Part shown: positions 1 to 7,513 of the stretch, piece after piece
How positions within the stretch are numbered: the first letter of the stretch is position 1
How the letters are laid out: every line of letters begins with the position of its first letter
Origin: Arthrobacter sp. Soil762
GTDB lineage: Bacteria > Actinomycetota > Actinomycetes > Actinomycetales > Micrococcaceae
Assembly (NCBI RefSeq): GCF_001428335.1
Contig: NZ_LMSG01000001.1
Location: 680,262 to 744,261 of the forward strand
Length of the DNA: 64,000 nucleotides
Reading direction: 5' to 3'
Notes under the pieces: model-generated
What the model saw: the letters and a program-made list of their open reading frames with translations, nothing else
What the model was told of the DNA's origin: nothing
Databases searched by the model: none
Translations under genes and position numbers: made by a program

Positions 1-257
1 CGGAATTCGCCGTTTTCAAGGTAACGGATCCCGCCGTGGATCATATGTGAGGAGGCGCCGCTCGCGCCCTGGCAGTAGTCCCCGCGTTCCACCAGTGCCA
101 CATCCACGCCCTGCAGCGCCAGGTCCCGGAAAGTACCAACCCCGTTGATGCCGCCGCCGATGATCAGTACCTTCGCCCGGGGGCGTTCACGCAGACTCTC
201 AACCGTGGTGCGGGAAGAGGCCGGACTGCCGTCACTAATGTAATCATGCTTGCTCAA
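1..257 (-). CDS. glpD: Glycerol-3-phosphate dehydrogenase, FAD-dependent (5' part only)
   Basis: The first about 85 residues are present; the gene runs off the left edge. It should oxidise sn-glycerol-3-phosphate to dihydroxyacetone phosphate at the membrane, passing electrons to quinone through FAD. Visible are a short basic leader, the Rossmann motif KVLIIGGGINGVGTFRD, and then LVERGDYCQGASGASSHMIHGGIRYLE, the N-terminal FAD signature of GlpD proteins. The start is a TTG at 257-255 preceded by GGGAG at good distance; the nearby ATG at 247 is out of frame. A palindromic operator-like site lies about 80 bp upstream. Family assignment is firm; the C-terminal part cannot be judged. Confidence 0.88.
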   Translation of the reverse strand, partial: MSKHDYISDGSPASSRTTVESLRERPRAKVLIIGGGINGVGTFRDLALQGVDVALVERGDYCQGASGASSHMIHGGIRYLENGEF

Positions 258-339
258 AGTTGCTCCCTTGCAGCTTTTTCTTCGCACCCTGAGGCGCCTT
301 CCTTTTCATTCTTCGAATAGGGTGGGAATATGTTCAAGC

Positions 340-361
340 GTTTTGCACAAACGTGCAAAAC
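340..361. promoter_or_regulatory. Perfect inverted repeat upstream of glpD, probable operator
   Basis: Two 9-bp arms, GTTTTGCAC and GTGCAAAAC, are separated by AAAC. The site lies about 83 bp upstream of the glpD start, where an operator for a glycerol regulator (DeoR- or IclR-type) would sit. The symmetry is seen directly; the regulator is inferred. Confidence 0.5.
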
Positions 362-749
362 CGAGAATGCCGGCAGTTTCCCCGTCTGCGGGGCCGCGGT
401 TGGAGGTGTCAGGGCACGGCCGATGGCCGCGGAAACCCGGGGATTTTTTCCGCGCAGCACGCATATATTTCCTGCGGGAACTGAAGCCATCTCCCAGGCA
501 CCTGCGGACCTCCGCTCTCGACGGACTCGGCTGATCCGGCCCGAATTCCGGACGGACATGCACGTTGTCCCGGAGCCGGACACCCCGTACCAGCGCTTTT
601 CCGTCGTCGCCCACCACCGATCCGCCCCAATGACGAGGCCTGTTCCTGCGGTGCGAATTTTCGCAGGACGCGTCCGCGACAGAGCCCCGTCACGTTACGA
701 CCAACTGATGCCGGAGGATGTCGCGAAGTGGTTCGTTACCGTACCCCAT
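362..749. other. Stretch without a recognisable gene
   Basis: Open frames exist on both strands, but their translations (Arg/Pro/Ala-rich) resemble no family I know and none has a convincing ribosome binding site. It lies between the glpD promoter region and a decayed transposase and probably holds only regulatory or decayed DNA. Confidence 0.5.
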
Positions 750-777
750 CCGATTATGTTCCGCAGAACATAATCGG
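750..777. repeat. 11-bp inverted repeat at the istA truncation point
   Basis: Arms CCGATTATGTT and AACATAATCGG flank the 6-nt spacer CCGCAG. The istA reading frame loses similarity to its family exactly here, after ...VPRLVPD. The palindrome therefore marks a breakpoint and could be the end or core site of another mobile element (a tyrosine-recombinase type site is possible). The structure is seen; the role is inferred. Confidence 0.55.
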
Positions 778-1334
778 GAACGAGCCGCGGGACCGTGCCG
801 CCGAAGAACGCGAACATCTCCGCATGCGCGCGCAGCCACGAATCCTGCCGCATATCCAGGCACGCCTCCACGAACGCATACCTGCTGAACGGCAGACAAG
901 CGACGAACAAGTACACCTTCGAGACCTCTCCCGTTGCCGGATCGACCAGCTGCATCGTCGGCCCAGACCAGTCGACCTCGATGCTGCGGCCGGCCTTGTG
1001 GCCGACCCTGGACGAGGCGCCAGTGACCATCGCGTGATCGCCATAAAGCCTGCAGAACCGGCCATAACTCATCGCCGCTTGCCCCGCCCGACCGGATGCG
1101 TCGACATACTCCTGGTGCAGCAGCTTCACCGTCACCCCAACCCTGGCCAACTCCCGGTGCACCTGGCCCCAGTCCGGCTGCATAAACACGCTCTCGCGCA
1201 CCCCGCGGCCGGGAAATAGCGCCAGATAAACCGCACCATCAGACAAATCAGCAACGTCATCCCAGCCGAGCCCTGCTCGATAGGCCTTGATTGCGAAACT
1301 GCAAAACCAGTTTCGCCTTGATCTTCCGTACCAT
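778..1334 (-). pseudogene. istA: IS21-family transposase IstA, decayed
   Basis: This is a remnant of the IstA DDE transposase of an IS21-type element. The true N-terminus MVRKIKAKLVLQFRNQGLSS reads from the ATG at 1334. A deletion of roughly 25 codons with a frame change then joins it to AGLGWDDVADLSDG, followed by the typical IstA stretches FMQPDWGQVHRELARVGVT, VGHKAGRSIEVDWSGPTM (first catalytic Asp region) and VYLFVACLPFSRYAF. Similarity stops after PRLVPD, where family members continue with NLKTGV, so at least the C-terminal half of the usual 400-500 residues is missing. No istB helper gene is nearby. It cannot be active. Confidence 0.85.
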
Positions 1335-1508
1335 TGCCGGTAATCCTTCCGCCACGTGGCCCTCACGTGGTGGAAGGAGCCTTACAGATGGCGCTCACCC
1401 ACACCGACACCGGCGCCCACCCACGCCAATCGGGATTCCGGCCACGACGCTCACCCGCACCACCTCTGGACCCCCTGAAGGCCAATATTCACGTTGGGTG
1501 CCACTCCC

Positions 1509-1689
1509 CTACAGCGCCGACCAGCTCGCCGTCGGACGCGAGGATGGCGCCGTTGACGTTGGTGCCGTTGTCGCTGAGCAGGAAAGTGATGGACGCCGCG
1601 AGCTGCACGGCGGTGGCGGGCGTGGGGACGGTGGCCTGCATCAGCGGGCCGAGGCGTTCGGCCGCCAGCTGGGATCCCCAGTTGGCCAC
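1509..1689 (-). pseudogene. Short-chain dehydrogenase C-terminal remnant (copy A)
   Basis: The frame reads LGPLMQATVPTPATAVQLAASITFLLSDNGTNVNGAILASDG, the last about 45 residues of a classical SDR (the ITFLLSD...VNGAILASDGGW tail). One extra base after the SDG codons shifts the frame; without it the end would be SDGGWSAL followed by TAG at 1511-1509, as in the second copy at 11106-11232. There is no Rossmann fold or YxxxK region. It is a gene fragment and is not expected to make an enzyme. Confidence 0.7.
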
Positions 1690-1779
1690 GACCTGACTTG
1701 GCTCATTTGGTTAGTGGATGGCATCGAGGATGGCTTGCTGTTCGGTGGCGATGTCGGGGGCGAATCATTGGGTGGTGCC

Positions 1780-1866
1780 GTTCACTAATTAGGCATAGGG
1801 GTTATCGTTCAGTTCACTACTTAGGTATAGGGGTATTCGCACATTCCTTGGACATACGTATAGGGG
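1780..1866. repeat. Three iteron-like direct repeats in a lower-GC stretch
   Basis: The first two copies read GTTCACTAATTAGGCATAGGGG and GTTCACTACTTAGGTATAGGGG (20 of 22 identical); a weaker third ends in CATACGTATAGGGG. TAGGGG recurs at 1796, 1828 and 1861, a spacing of 32-33 bp. The region from about 1690 to 2030 has no gene and is poorer in G+C than its surroundings. Such spacing suits binding sites on one DNA face; the function is unknown. Confidence 0.5.
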
Positions 1867-2025
1867 ATCCGTTGCGCATTCTTTCGCTTCTGGTCTACGC
1901 TTTGGCATATCCGGCATTTACATTTAGCCGTCGTTGTTTCTGGGTCGACGCTTGCTTAACCAAATCGGATACTTTAAATCCCCAGTAGAAACAGCGATGA
2001 ATATGAAAGCTACGTCCGCTGACTT

Positions 2026-2286
2026 AGTAAAGCCCTCGTCCTCGCTACAAGTCTGCTCGGTAATTCCAGCGGTGCTTGGGCCGCCGGCAATTACGGCTAT
2101 CAGAGCATCAGCCATTCAGGCGTTGCAATTCCGCCGAGGTCGGATAAGTCGCAGAGCAAGCTGTGGTGGAATGACGGGTCCTGGTGGGCCGACATGTGGA
2201 AGTCCGGCAGCGGGTGGCACATCTACCGGCTGGGCCGCAGCCCGGAGACATGGATGGACCGGCACGAACTTCCCGATTGTTCTTGA
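2026..2286 (+). pseudogene. Remnant of a secreted protein (signal peptide plus aromatic-rich module)
   Basis: The frame reads SKALVLATSLLGNSSGAWAAG, a signal-peptide-like segment, then NYGYQSISHSG, and then SKLWWNDGSWWADMW and GWHIYRLGRSPETWMD, a module of repeated LWW-DG-WWA type common in exported actinobacterial proteins. The frame has no start of its own: an ATG at 1997 is in another frame, so a frameshift near 2020 is likely. It ends at the TGA at 2284-2286, only 14 bases before the GH16 gene. It is a broken gene; the original function is not recognised. Confidence 0.55.
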
Positions 2287-2300
2287 TAGGGGGCCGGCTG

Positions 2301-3521
2301 ATGCTCTGGCGTAAATGCGTAGCGGTTGCATCATCCATTCTGGTTGGGTTCGCAATCATTACTCCGACAACGGCAAGCGCCGCAACGACGATCTCGCCGA
2401 CCATAGACACATACGTACAGGCGGACAAGGCGACTACCAACTTTGGGGCTAGCGTCCGTTTGTCTACAGAGGGACGTGCGAATATCTGGCGGAACACACT
2501 CCTACGGTTCAATGTTCCAGTTCCCGCTGGCGAACATGTTGTTTCGGCTAAACTGCGGGCATATTCGGAGGCATCCACAACTTCCACTGAGTTCGTGGAT
2601 GTTTTCACTACGTCTGGCGGCTGGACCGAGAGGGGAGTTACCTGGAATAACGCACCAGCACGCGGGACGTGGCTGGGGAAGGCTGGCGGGTTCGCTACCG
2701 GCTCTTGGGTTGAATGGGATGTTACTAAGGGCGTTAGCGCAAAGGGTGGCGAGCAGAACTTCAAGCTGGAAAGCAACGCGCAGAAGTGGATCGGGTTCAA
2801 GTCGAAGGAATCTTCGTCCGCCCTGCGTCCAAGGCTGGTCGTGACGACCGCGACTGACACGGTAACACCTACCGAAGCGGCGGTAGTCCATGGTTGGGGC
2901 ACCCGGGTAACTGGCGACGAGTTCAATTACGCAGGTGCGCCGGATGCCACGAAGTGGATTGTTTACAACAGCGCCGGGCACGCGGGTCAGGGTATCCGGA
3001 GTCCACAGCAGGTTACGGTGGACGGTTCCAAAATGGTCATGACTGGAACTCCGGATGGCACGACCGCTGGAATGGGCGCGAAGTTCGCAAACCAGAAGTA
3101 CGGGCGGTGGGAAGTCCGTGCGGCCGGGTCCGGTGATAATGAGTACCATATGGTGTCCATCCTGTGGCCGGATAGTGAGAATTGGCCCTGTGACGGCGAA
3201 GTTGACTACGCGGAGACGACTGGTGACTGGAACGTCATCCAGTTCTTCCACCACTATGGATGTTCGAACTCGCAGACGTCGGCGTCCAAGGCTCTGGACG
3301 TTACTCAGTTCCACAACTACGCGGTTGACTGGTCTCCGAATGGGATCGTCGGCTACGTCGATGGGGTGAAGTGGTTTGAGGACAACAACTCCGCGCACCA
3401 GCCTCCCGGTTCGATGCACCAGACGCTACAACTGGACTGGTTCCCAGACAGCACTGCTAATGGCGCTGGCGAGATGCGAGTGGATTGGGTTCGCGTGTAT
3501 GCGGCGGCTGGAACGGCCTAG
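2301..3521 (+). CDS. Secreted glycoside hydrolase family 16 protein with N-terminal DNRLRE-type module
   Basis: This 406-residue protein starts at an ATG with AGGGGG seven bases upstream; a longer in-frame start at 2184 lies in remnant DNA and is rejected. Residues 1-27 form a signal peptide (WRKCVAVASS...TPTTASA). Residues about 29-181 (ISPTIDTYVQADKATTNFG ... LRPRLVV) match the DNRLRE/CBM96-like carbohydrate-binding fold. Residues about 200-406 are a GH16 beta-jelly-roll with the motif E300-V-D302-Y-A-E305, nucleophile and acid/base glutamates in ExDxxE spacing. It should cut an extracellular beta-glucan or galactan-type polysaccharide; the substrate cannot be read from sequence. Base composition is lower in G+C than nearby genes and the flanks are remnants, suggesting transfer. 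Confidence 0.82.
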   Translation: MLWRKCVAVASSILVGFAIITPTTASAATTISPTIDTYVQADKATTNFGASVRLSTEGRANIWRNTLLRFNVPVPAGEHVVSAKLRAYSEASTTSTEFVDVFTTSGGWTERGVTWNNAPARGTWLGKAGGFATGSWVEWDVTKGVSAKGGEQNFKLESNAQKWIGFKSKESSSALRPRLVVTTATDTVTPTEAAVVHGWGTRVTGDEFNYAGAPDATKWIVYNSAGHAGQGIRSPQQVTVDGSKMVMTGTPDGTTAGMGAKFANQKYGRWEVRAAGSGDNEYHMVSILWPDSENWPCDGEVDYAETTGDWNVIQFFHHYGCSNSQTSASKALDVTQFHNYAVDWSPNGIVGYVDGVKWFEDNNSAHQPPGSMHQTLQLDWFPDSTANGAGEMRVDWVRVYAAAGTA

Positions 3522-3573
3522 ACCTACACCCTGACCCAACTGCCGGGTGGGAACCGGTTACGCAGACCCCATT

Positions 3574-3623
3574 AAACGCAGGCGGACGACGGCGGGAGGT
3601 CCCGCCGTCGTCCGTCTGCGTTT
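3574..3623. terminator. Interspersed palindrome, copy 1 (convergent-gene terminator)
   Basis: Arms of about 23 bases (AAACGCAGGCGGACGACGGC...) surround a 3-nt loop with one mismatch. It sits between the ends of the convergent GH16 gene and the 3631-3894 gene. Core GGACGACGGCGGGA is shared with the other copies in the window. Confidence 0.7.
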
Positions 3624-3630
3624 GCGGCAT

Positions 3631-3894
3631 TTACTGTCTATGGTGTTCGGCAGTGGCCACGCGGGCCTCGCGCGAATCGGTCTTGCTTGCCGGGAGGCCT
3701 GCGTACGTCCAGACGCAGGGCCGGCCGGAATCGCTCGGAATGAGCTGGCCCTCGTAGAGCTGAATGCTCGCTCCGGCGGGGCTCCGCCAGACGCCGGTCA
3801 GCTCGCAGTGTGTGCCGGTGGCCTGCTGGCGTGGCACCGACAGGTTGATGACGCGGCGGGCCCGCTTCTCGGCCACAGGCAGTCTCCGCTTCAC
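3631..3894 (-). CDS. Small hypothetical protein coupled to the DUF1445 gene
   Basis: This 87-residue protein starts at a GTG whose GTGA overlaps the TGA of the upstream gene, so translation is probably coupled. The N-terminus is basic (MKRRLPVAEKRARRVINLSV); the rest reads CELTGVWRSPAGASIQLYEG and GRPCVWTYAGLPAS, with no membrane span or signal peptide. Three cysteines or Trp-Arg pairs suggest a small folded domain, but I recognise no family. The gene order MFS transporter, DUF1445, this gene points to one operon. It could also be a chance frame, but the precise 4-base overlap favours a gene. Confidence 0.5.
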   Translation of the reverse strand: MKRRLPVAEKRARRVINLSVPRQQATGTHCELTGVWRSPAGASIQLYEGQLIPSDSGRPCVWTYAGLPASKTDSREARVATAEHHRQ

Positions 3895-4694
3895 GATGGC
3901 TCTCCCGCCGGTTCCCGGTAGGTGCTTTCCGGAACATCAGTGATGAACATGTGCCCGGGAGCGTGGCTGATGGCGAAGGAGGGCCTGGATGCCATCACCG
4001 CGCTCTGCGGTGTCACGCCGCAGGCCCAGAAAACCGGCACCTCCCCTGGCCGGATCTCCACCGCATCCCCGAAGTCGGGGCGGTTGATGTCGGCAATGCC
4101 CAGATCCTCCGGTGACCCGACGTGGACCGGGCTGCCGTGGACCTTCGGCACTTCCGACGTGACCCTGATGGCGGTTTCAACCAGCTCGGGCAGCATCGGA
4201 CGCATGGAGACCACCATGGGGCCGTGGATCCGTCCGGCAGGGGTGCACTCGACGTTCGTGCGGTACATGGGGACGTTGCGGCCGGTTTCGGTGTGCCGCA
4301 GCGGGATCCCCGCACTGGCCAGCGCGGCTTCGAAGGTGAAGCTGCAGCCGATGAGGACGCCCACCATGTCGTCGCGCCAAACAGACGCGACGTCGGTGAC
4401 CTCCTCGGCCAGTTCGCCGTCCACCCAGACGCGGTAGGCGGGGATATCGGTGCGGATATCGGAGCCGGGCGCCAGGGCGCTTTCATACTGTCCCGCAGGA
4501 ATGATGTCGATGACGGGGCAGGCTTTGGGGTTCAGCCGGCAGAATTCGATGAATTCATCGGCGTAATCGGCCGTCACCGCTATCAGGTTCGCCTGAGTGT
4601 AGCCGTCGCTCCAGCCGGAGGTAGAGGTGACCAGGCCGTTGCGGAACTTCAGGCGTGCGTCGGCGGGGGCCAGGAGGGCGTGAGGCTGGCTCAC
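3891..4694 (-). CDS. Putative hydro-lyase, DUF1445 (YcsI/D-glutamate cyclase-like) family
   Basis: At 267 residues it has the usual length of the family. Recognisable are FRNGLVTSTSGWSDGYTQANL near the N-terminus, YRVWVDGE, FLIGCSFTFEAAL-like VGVLIGCSFTFEAAL, RNVPMYRTNV and the C-terminal ITDVPESTYRE. Some relatives are annotated as D-glutamate cyclases, others only as hydro-lyases; the substrate is open. Its ATG overlaps the stop of the upstream MFS transporter by four bases, so transporter and enzyme are probably made together and act on the same imported acid. Paired operator-like sites lie upstream of the transporter. Confidence 0.82.
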   Translation of the reverse strand: MSQPHALLAPADARLKFRNGLVTSTSGWSDGYTQANLIAVTADYADEFIEFCRLNPKACPVIDIIPAGQYESALAPGSDIRTDIPAYRVWVDGELAEEVTDVASVWRDDMVGVLIGCSFTFEAALASAGIPLRHTETGRNVPMYRTNVECTPAGRIHGPMVVSMRPMLPELVETAIRVTSEVPKVHGSPVHVGSPEDLGIADINRPDFGDAVEIRPGEVPVFWACGVTPQSAVMASRPSFAISHAPGHMFITDVPESTYREPAGEPS

Positions 4695-6055
4695 TTGGAC
4701 TCCACAAGTTCAGCCGCCGCCTGCCCGGCCTGCAGGTATTCCTCATCCTCGGCAACGTTGGAGTCGCGGCCCAGGGCCAGGCCCACGAGGGTCAGGAGGC
4801 AGGCGACGCTGAGGTAGACGGCCACCGGGACCCAGCTGTCATACGTGCTCAGCAGGAGGGTGAACATAAACGGTGCGATGGCGCCGCCGATGATTCCGGC
4901 GAACGTGTAGGCCAGTGAGCTGCCGGTGGAGCGGAGCCGCGGCGAGAACTGCTCGACGACGAACGCTGCCTGGGGTCCGTACATAAACGAGTGGCAGAGC
5001 AGGCCCAGCACGATGCCCACGACCAGCATGACCGGGGACCGTCCCTCGAGGACGATGAAGAACAGGTAGGCCCAGACGGCGGCGCCAACTGCGGCGATTG
5101 CGTAGACCAGGCGGCGGTTGATGCGGTCGGAGATGGCGCCGGCGAGCGGCATGGTGAAGATCTGGAGGGCTGACCCGATCAGGACGGCGACGAGCACCTG
5201 GCCGCGGTCGAAGCCGAGCTCCTGGATGCCGTAGGTGAGCGTGAAGACGGTGCACATGGCGTAGAGAACGTCCGGGCCGATGCGGCTGAGCATGGCGGCG
5301 ATGAGGGGCCGGCGCTGGGTGGCCAGCACTTCGCGGATGGGGGCCTTGGGCTTGTCGCCCCGGGCTTCCATGGCCTTGAAGATGGGGGTGTCCTCGAGCT
5401 TGAGCCGGATCCAGAGGCCGAATGCCACCAGCAGCGCGGAGATCAGGAAGGCGATGCGCCAGCCGAAGCTCAGGAAGTCTTCTTCGGAGAGGGTCAGGGT
5501 GAGGACGGCGAGTGCACCGTTGGCCATGAGGTTGCCGGCGGGCGGGCCGATCTGTGCGGCAGAGGCCCAGAATCCGCGCTTGTTCGGGTCGCCGAATTCA
5601 CTGGAGAGCAGGACCGCGCCACCCCATTCGCCGCCAACGCCAACGCCCTGGGCGAAGCGGAGGAACACGAGGATGGCGGGGGCGATGACGCCGATGTTGT
5701 CATATGTGGGCAGCAGGCCGATGAGGAACGTGGCCACGCCGATCAGCATCAGCGTGATGACCAGGATCTTCTTGCGGCCGATCTCGTCCCCGAGCCGGCC
5801 GAAGATGATGCCGCCAACGGGACGGGAGATGTAGCCGACGGCGTAGGTGGAGAAAGCCAGCAGGGTACCCGTGACCGGGTCCGAGGCCGGGAAGAAGATG
5901 AGCGGGAAAACGATCGCAGCCGCTGCGGAGTAGACGGCGAAGTCGTAGAACTCCAGCGCGGTTCCGGTCAGGCTGGCCGCGAATGCCTTGTACATGTCCT
6001 TGCGCCCCACCGGGGGCTTCGAGTCAACGGGGGCCATTGCTTGGGGAGTGGCCAT
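4691..6055 (-). CDS. MFS transporter, metabolite:H+ symporter (MHS) family
   Basis: This 454-residue protein has about 12 hydrophobic spans. The start AASLTGTALEFYDFAVYSAA is the MHS-family first helix, and GRLGDEIGRKKIL is the MFS loop 2-3 motif. Relatives carry shikimate, alpha-ketoglutarate, proline or other organic acids with protons. The ATG at 6055 is preceded by GGAGG (reverse of cctcc at 6061-6065). It is the first gene of an operon with the DUF1445 enzyme and the small protein at 3631, with overlapping start/stop codons. The substrate is not determinable from the sequence. Confidence 0.88.
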   Translation of the reverse strand: MATPQAMAPVDSKPPVGRKDMYKAFAASLTGTALEFYDFAVYSAAAAIVFPLIFFPASDPVTGTLLAFSTYAVGYISRPVGGIIFGRLGDEIGRKKILVITLMLIGVATFLIGLLPTYDNIGVIAPAILVFLRFAQGVGVGGEWGGAVLLSSEFGDPNKRGFWASAAQIGPPAGNLMANGALAVLTLTLSEEDFLSFGWRIAFLISALLVAFGLWIRLKLEDTPIFKAMEARGDKPKAPIREVLATQRRPLIAAMLSRIGPDVLYAMCTVFTLTYGIQELGFDRGQVLVAVLIGSALQIFTMPLAGAISDRINRRLVYAIAAVGAAVWAYLFFIVLEGRSPVMLVVGIVLGLLCHSFMYGPQAAFVVEQFSPRLRSTGSSLAYTFAGIIGGAIAPFMFTLLLSTYDSWVPVAVYLSVACLLTLVGLALGRDSNVAEDEEYLQAGQAAAELVESK

Positions 6056-6210
6056 GTTAATCCTCCATGAAGAGAGTTGATGTCATCCGAGTGCGGGATG
6101 GATGGTGCTGGTGCCCGCTTCTGTCCTCGCCTGCGGCGTTGCAGGGTGGGAACATTTGGGCGGCTTGCCGTCAGGATGGCTGCGGAAGTCGGAACTGCGG
6201 CGATCGTTGG

Positions 6211-6239
6211 ATTGTTGAACAATCCGCTTGTTGAACAAT
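6211..6239. promoter_or_regulatory. Tandem TTGTTGAACAA operators upstream of the MFS operon
   Basis: TTGTTGAACAA, a palindrome around a central G, occurs twice (within 6211-6223 and 6228-6238), 17 bases apart. The form TTGTnnnACAA is typical of GntR-family (FCD) operators. The sites lie about 155-185 bp upstream of the MFS start; no GntR gene lies beside it. The rest of 6056-6387 holds no gene I can support. Confidence 0.55.
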
Positions 6240-6387
6240 TTACGCGACGCAGATCACACCGTCAAGGGGTTCATGGGATTCAGACGCCGCCGGCAGCGGT
6301 GGTCACCGTCGCCAGTGGCACCAAGGCACCGAGGAAGAGCCTCTTCCTTGAGTTTCGTTCTCGGACGGACAGGGCGTCACGACAAGT

Positions 6388-6426
6388 AAGCGGACGACGG
6401 CGGGAACCTCCCGCCGTCGTCCGCTT
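6388..6426. terminator. Interspersed palindrome, copy 2
   Basis: Two perfect 18-base arms (AAGCGGACGACGGCGGGA and its complement) flank the loop ACC. It lies directly after the stop of the metallophosphatase gene that ends at 6438. Confidence 0.75.
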
Positions 6427-6437
6427 CCGTTTGGTGC

Positions 6438-7478
6438 CTACTGGCTGAAGGGGACCTTCTCCCAGCTCAGGACATCATCGCCGTCGCTGCTGTTGCCGAC
6501 AACCGTGAACCTGACGTAGTTGGTGGCGTTGGCCGATCCGTCCACGGTGATGCGCTGCAGGCCATCCGCGGCGGGCTGGCCGTAGACCTCCAACCACGGC
6601 GAGCCTTCCGCCAGCGGCTGGTTCTCGGCGAAGACGTGGCTGTCGCCGTTGATGAGATAGACCGGGCCGTCGTAGCTGTTGGTCTCCTCAATGATGGCCG
6701 CAACGATCTCCCGGAACCCGGAGACCCTTTCCGGGTTGGCAGTGGCCGCGGCGAGCAGCGAGGGATCAAACATGTCGGCCTGCGTCATGAGCACCACGGC
6801 GCGGTCGTTGCGGCGCTCGGCGTCACTGAAAGTGTCGCGGATCTGGTCCAGGACCGCATCCGTCCGGTGCTCAACTTCGGCCAGCTGCTCGGGCGTGGGT
6901 GTGGTTTCGCCCAGGCCGCTCCACGGCAGCAGCGAGTTGTTGCTGCCCTGGACGTTCACTACGGAGAAGGCCACGCGGTTCTGGGTGAAGCGGACATTTT
7001 CCGGAAGCCCGAGGTTCTCCTGCGTCTTGACCGGCATGGTTGCGCCCAGGGTCTTGCCGGGCTCGTCGAAGAAGACCTCCCGCAGCTTGTCCAGCCGTTC
7101 CAGCGGGTTGTAGGCGCCGTTGTTGGTGCGGTGGCAGTCCACCCACTCGTTGTCGCCCGGGGTGAAGACCAGCGGGTGCTCGAAGGTGTCGAACTGGGAG
7201 CGGATGTTGGCAAAGTACTCGTCTGAGCACACCGAGGAGCCGTTCTTGATGTCGCCCACATGGGTGACGAACTTCAGTGCGCTGTCGGCGTTGATGTCCT
7301 GGATGCGGGACGGGAATTTGGCGATTTCGGCGTCGCCGTAAGGGATGTCGCCGATGACGCCAAAGGTGAACGCCTGGCTGTCAGAGGTGTTATTGGCTGC
7401 GATGGCGGGCTGGGATGCAAGGAGGCCGAGCGCCAGGACGGCCGCCGCCGTCGTCGTTTTCATGGTCGTTGAAGGCAT
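6438..7478 (-). CDS. Secreted calcineurin-like metallophosphoesterase
   Basis: This 346-residue protein starts at an ATG with AGGA eight bases upstream. Residues about 1-27 are a signal peptide (KTTTAAAVLALGLLASQPAIA). The metallophosphatase motifs appear in order: GVIGDIPYGD, THVGDIKNG, FTPGDNEW, then a late NGDSHVF in place of the usual histidine motif. It should hydrolyse a phosphomonoester or diester outside the cell; the substrate is unknown. The next gene (7514) encodes another exported phosphodiesterase-like protein in the same direction, 35 bp upstream, so the two probably form a phosphate- or phospholipid-scavenging operon. Confidence 0.82.
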   Translation of the reverse strand: MPSTTMKTTTAAAVLALGLLASQPAIAANNTSDSQAFTFGVIGDIPYGDAEIAKFPSRIQDINADSALKFVTHVGDIKNGSSVCSDEYFANIRSQFDTFEHPLVFTPGDNEWVDCHRTNNGAYNPLERLDKLREVFFDEPGKTLGATMPVKTQENLGLPENVRFTQNRVAFSVVNVQGSNNSLLPWSGLGETTPTPEQLAEVEHRTDAVLDQIRDTFSDAERRNDRAVVLMTQADMFDPSLLAAATANPERVSGFREIVAAIIEETNSYDGPVYLINGDSHVFAENQPLAEGSPWLEVYGQPAADGLQRITVDGSANATNYVRFTVVGNSSDGDDVLSWEKVPFSQ

Positions 7479-7513
7479 GGTGGTGTTCCTGTGACTGCTG
7501 AGTGGGGGCGGCT

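Noticed and set aside
2184..2300. Earlier start for the GH16 protein
   Set aside because: The extra 39 residues lie in a broken gene read in another frame and would bury the signal peptide; ATG 2301 has a good binding site.
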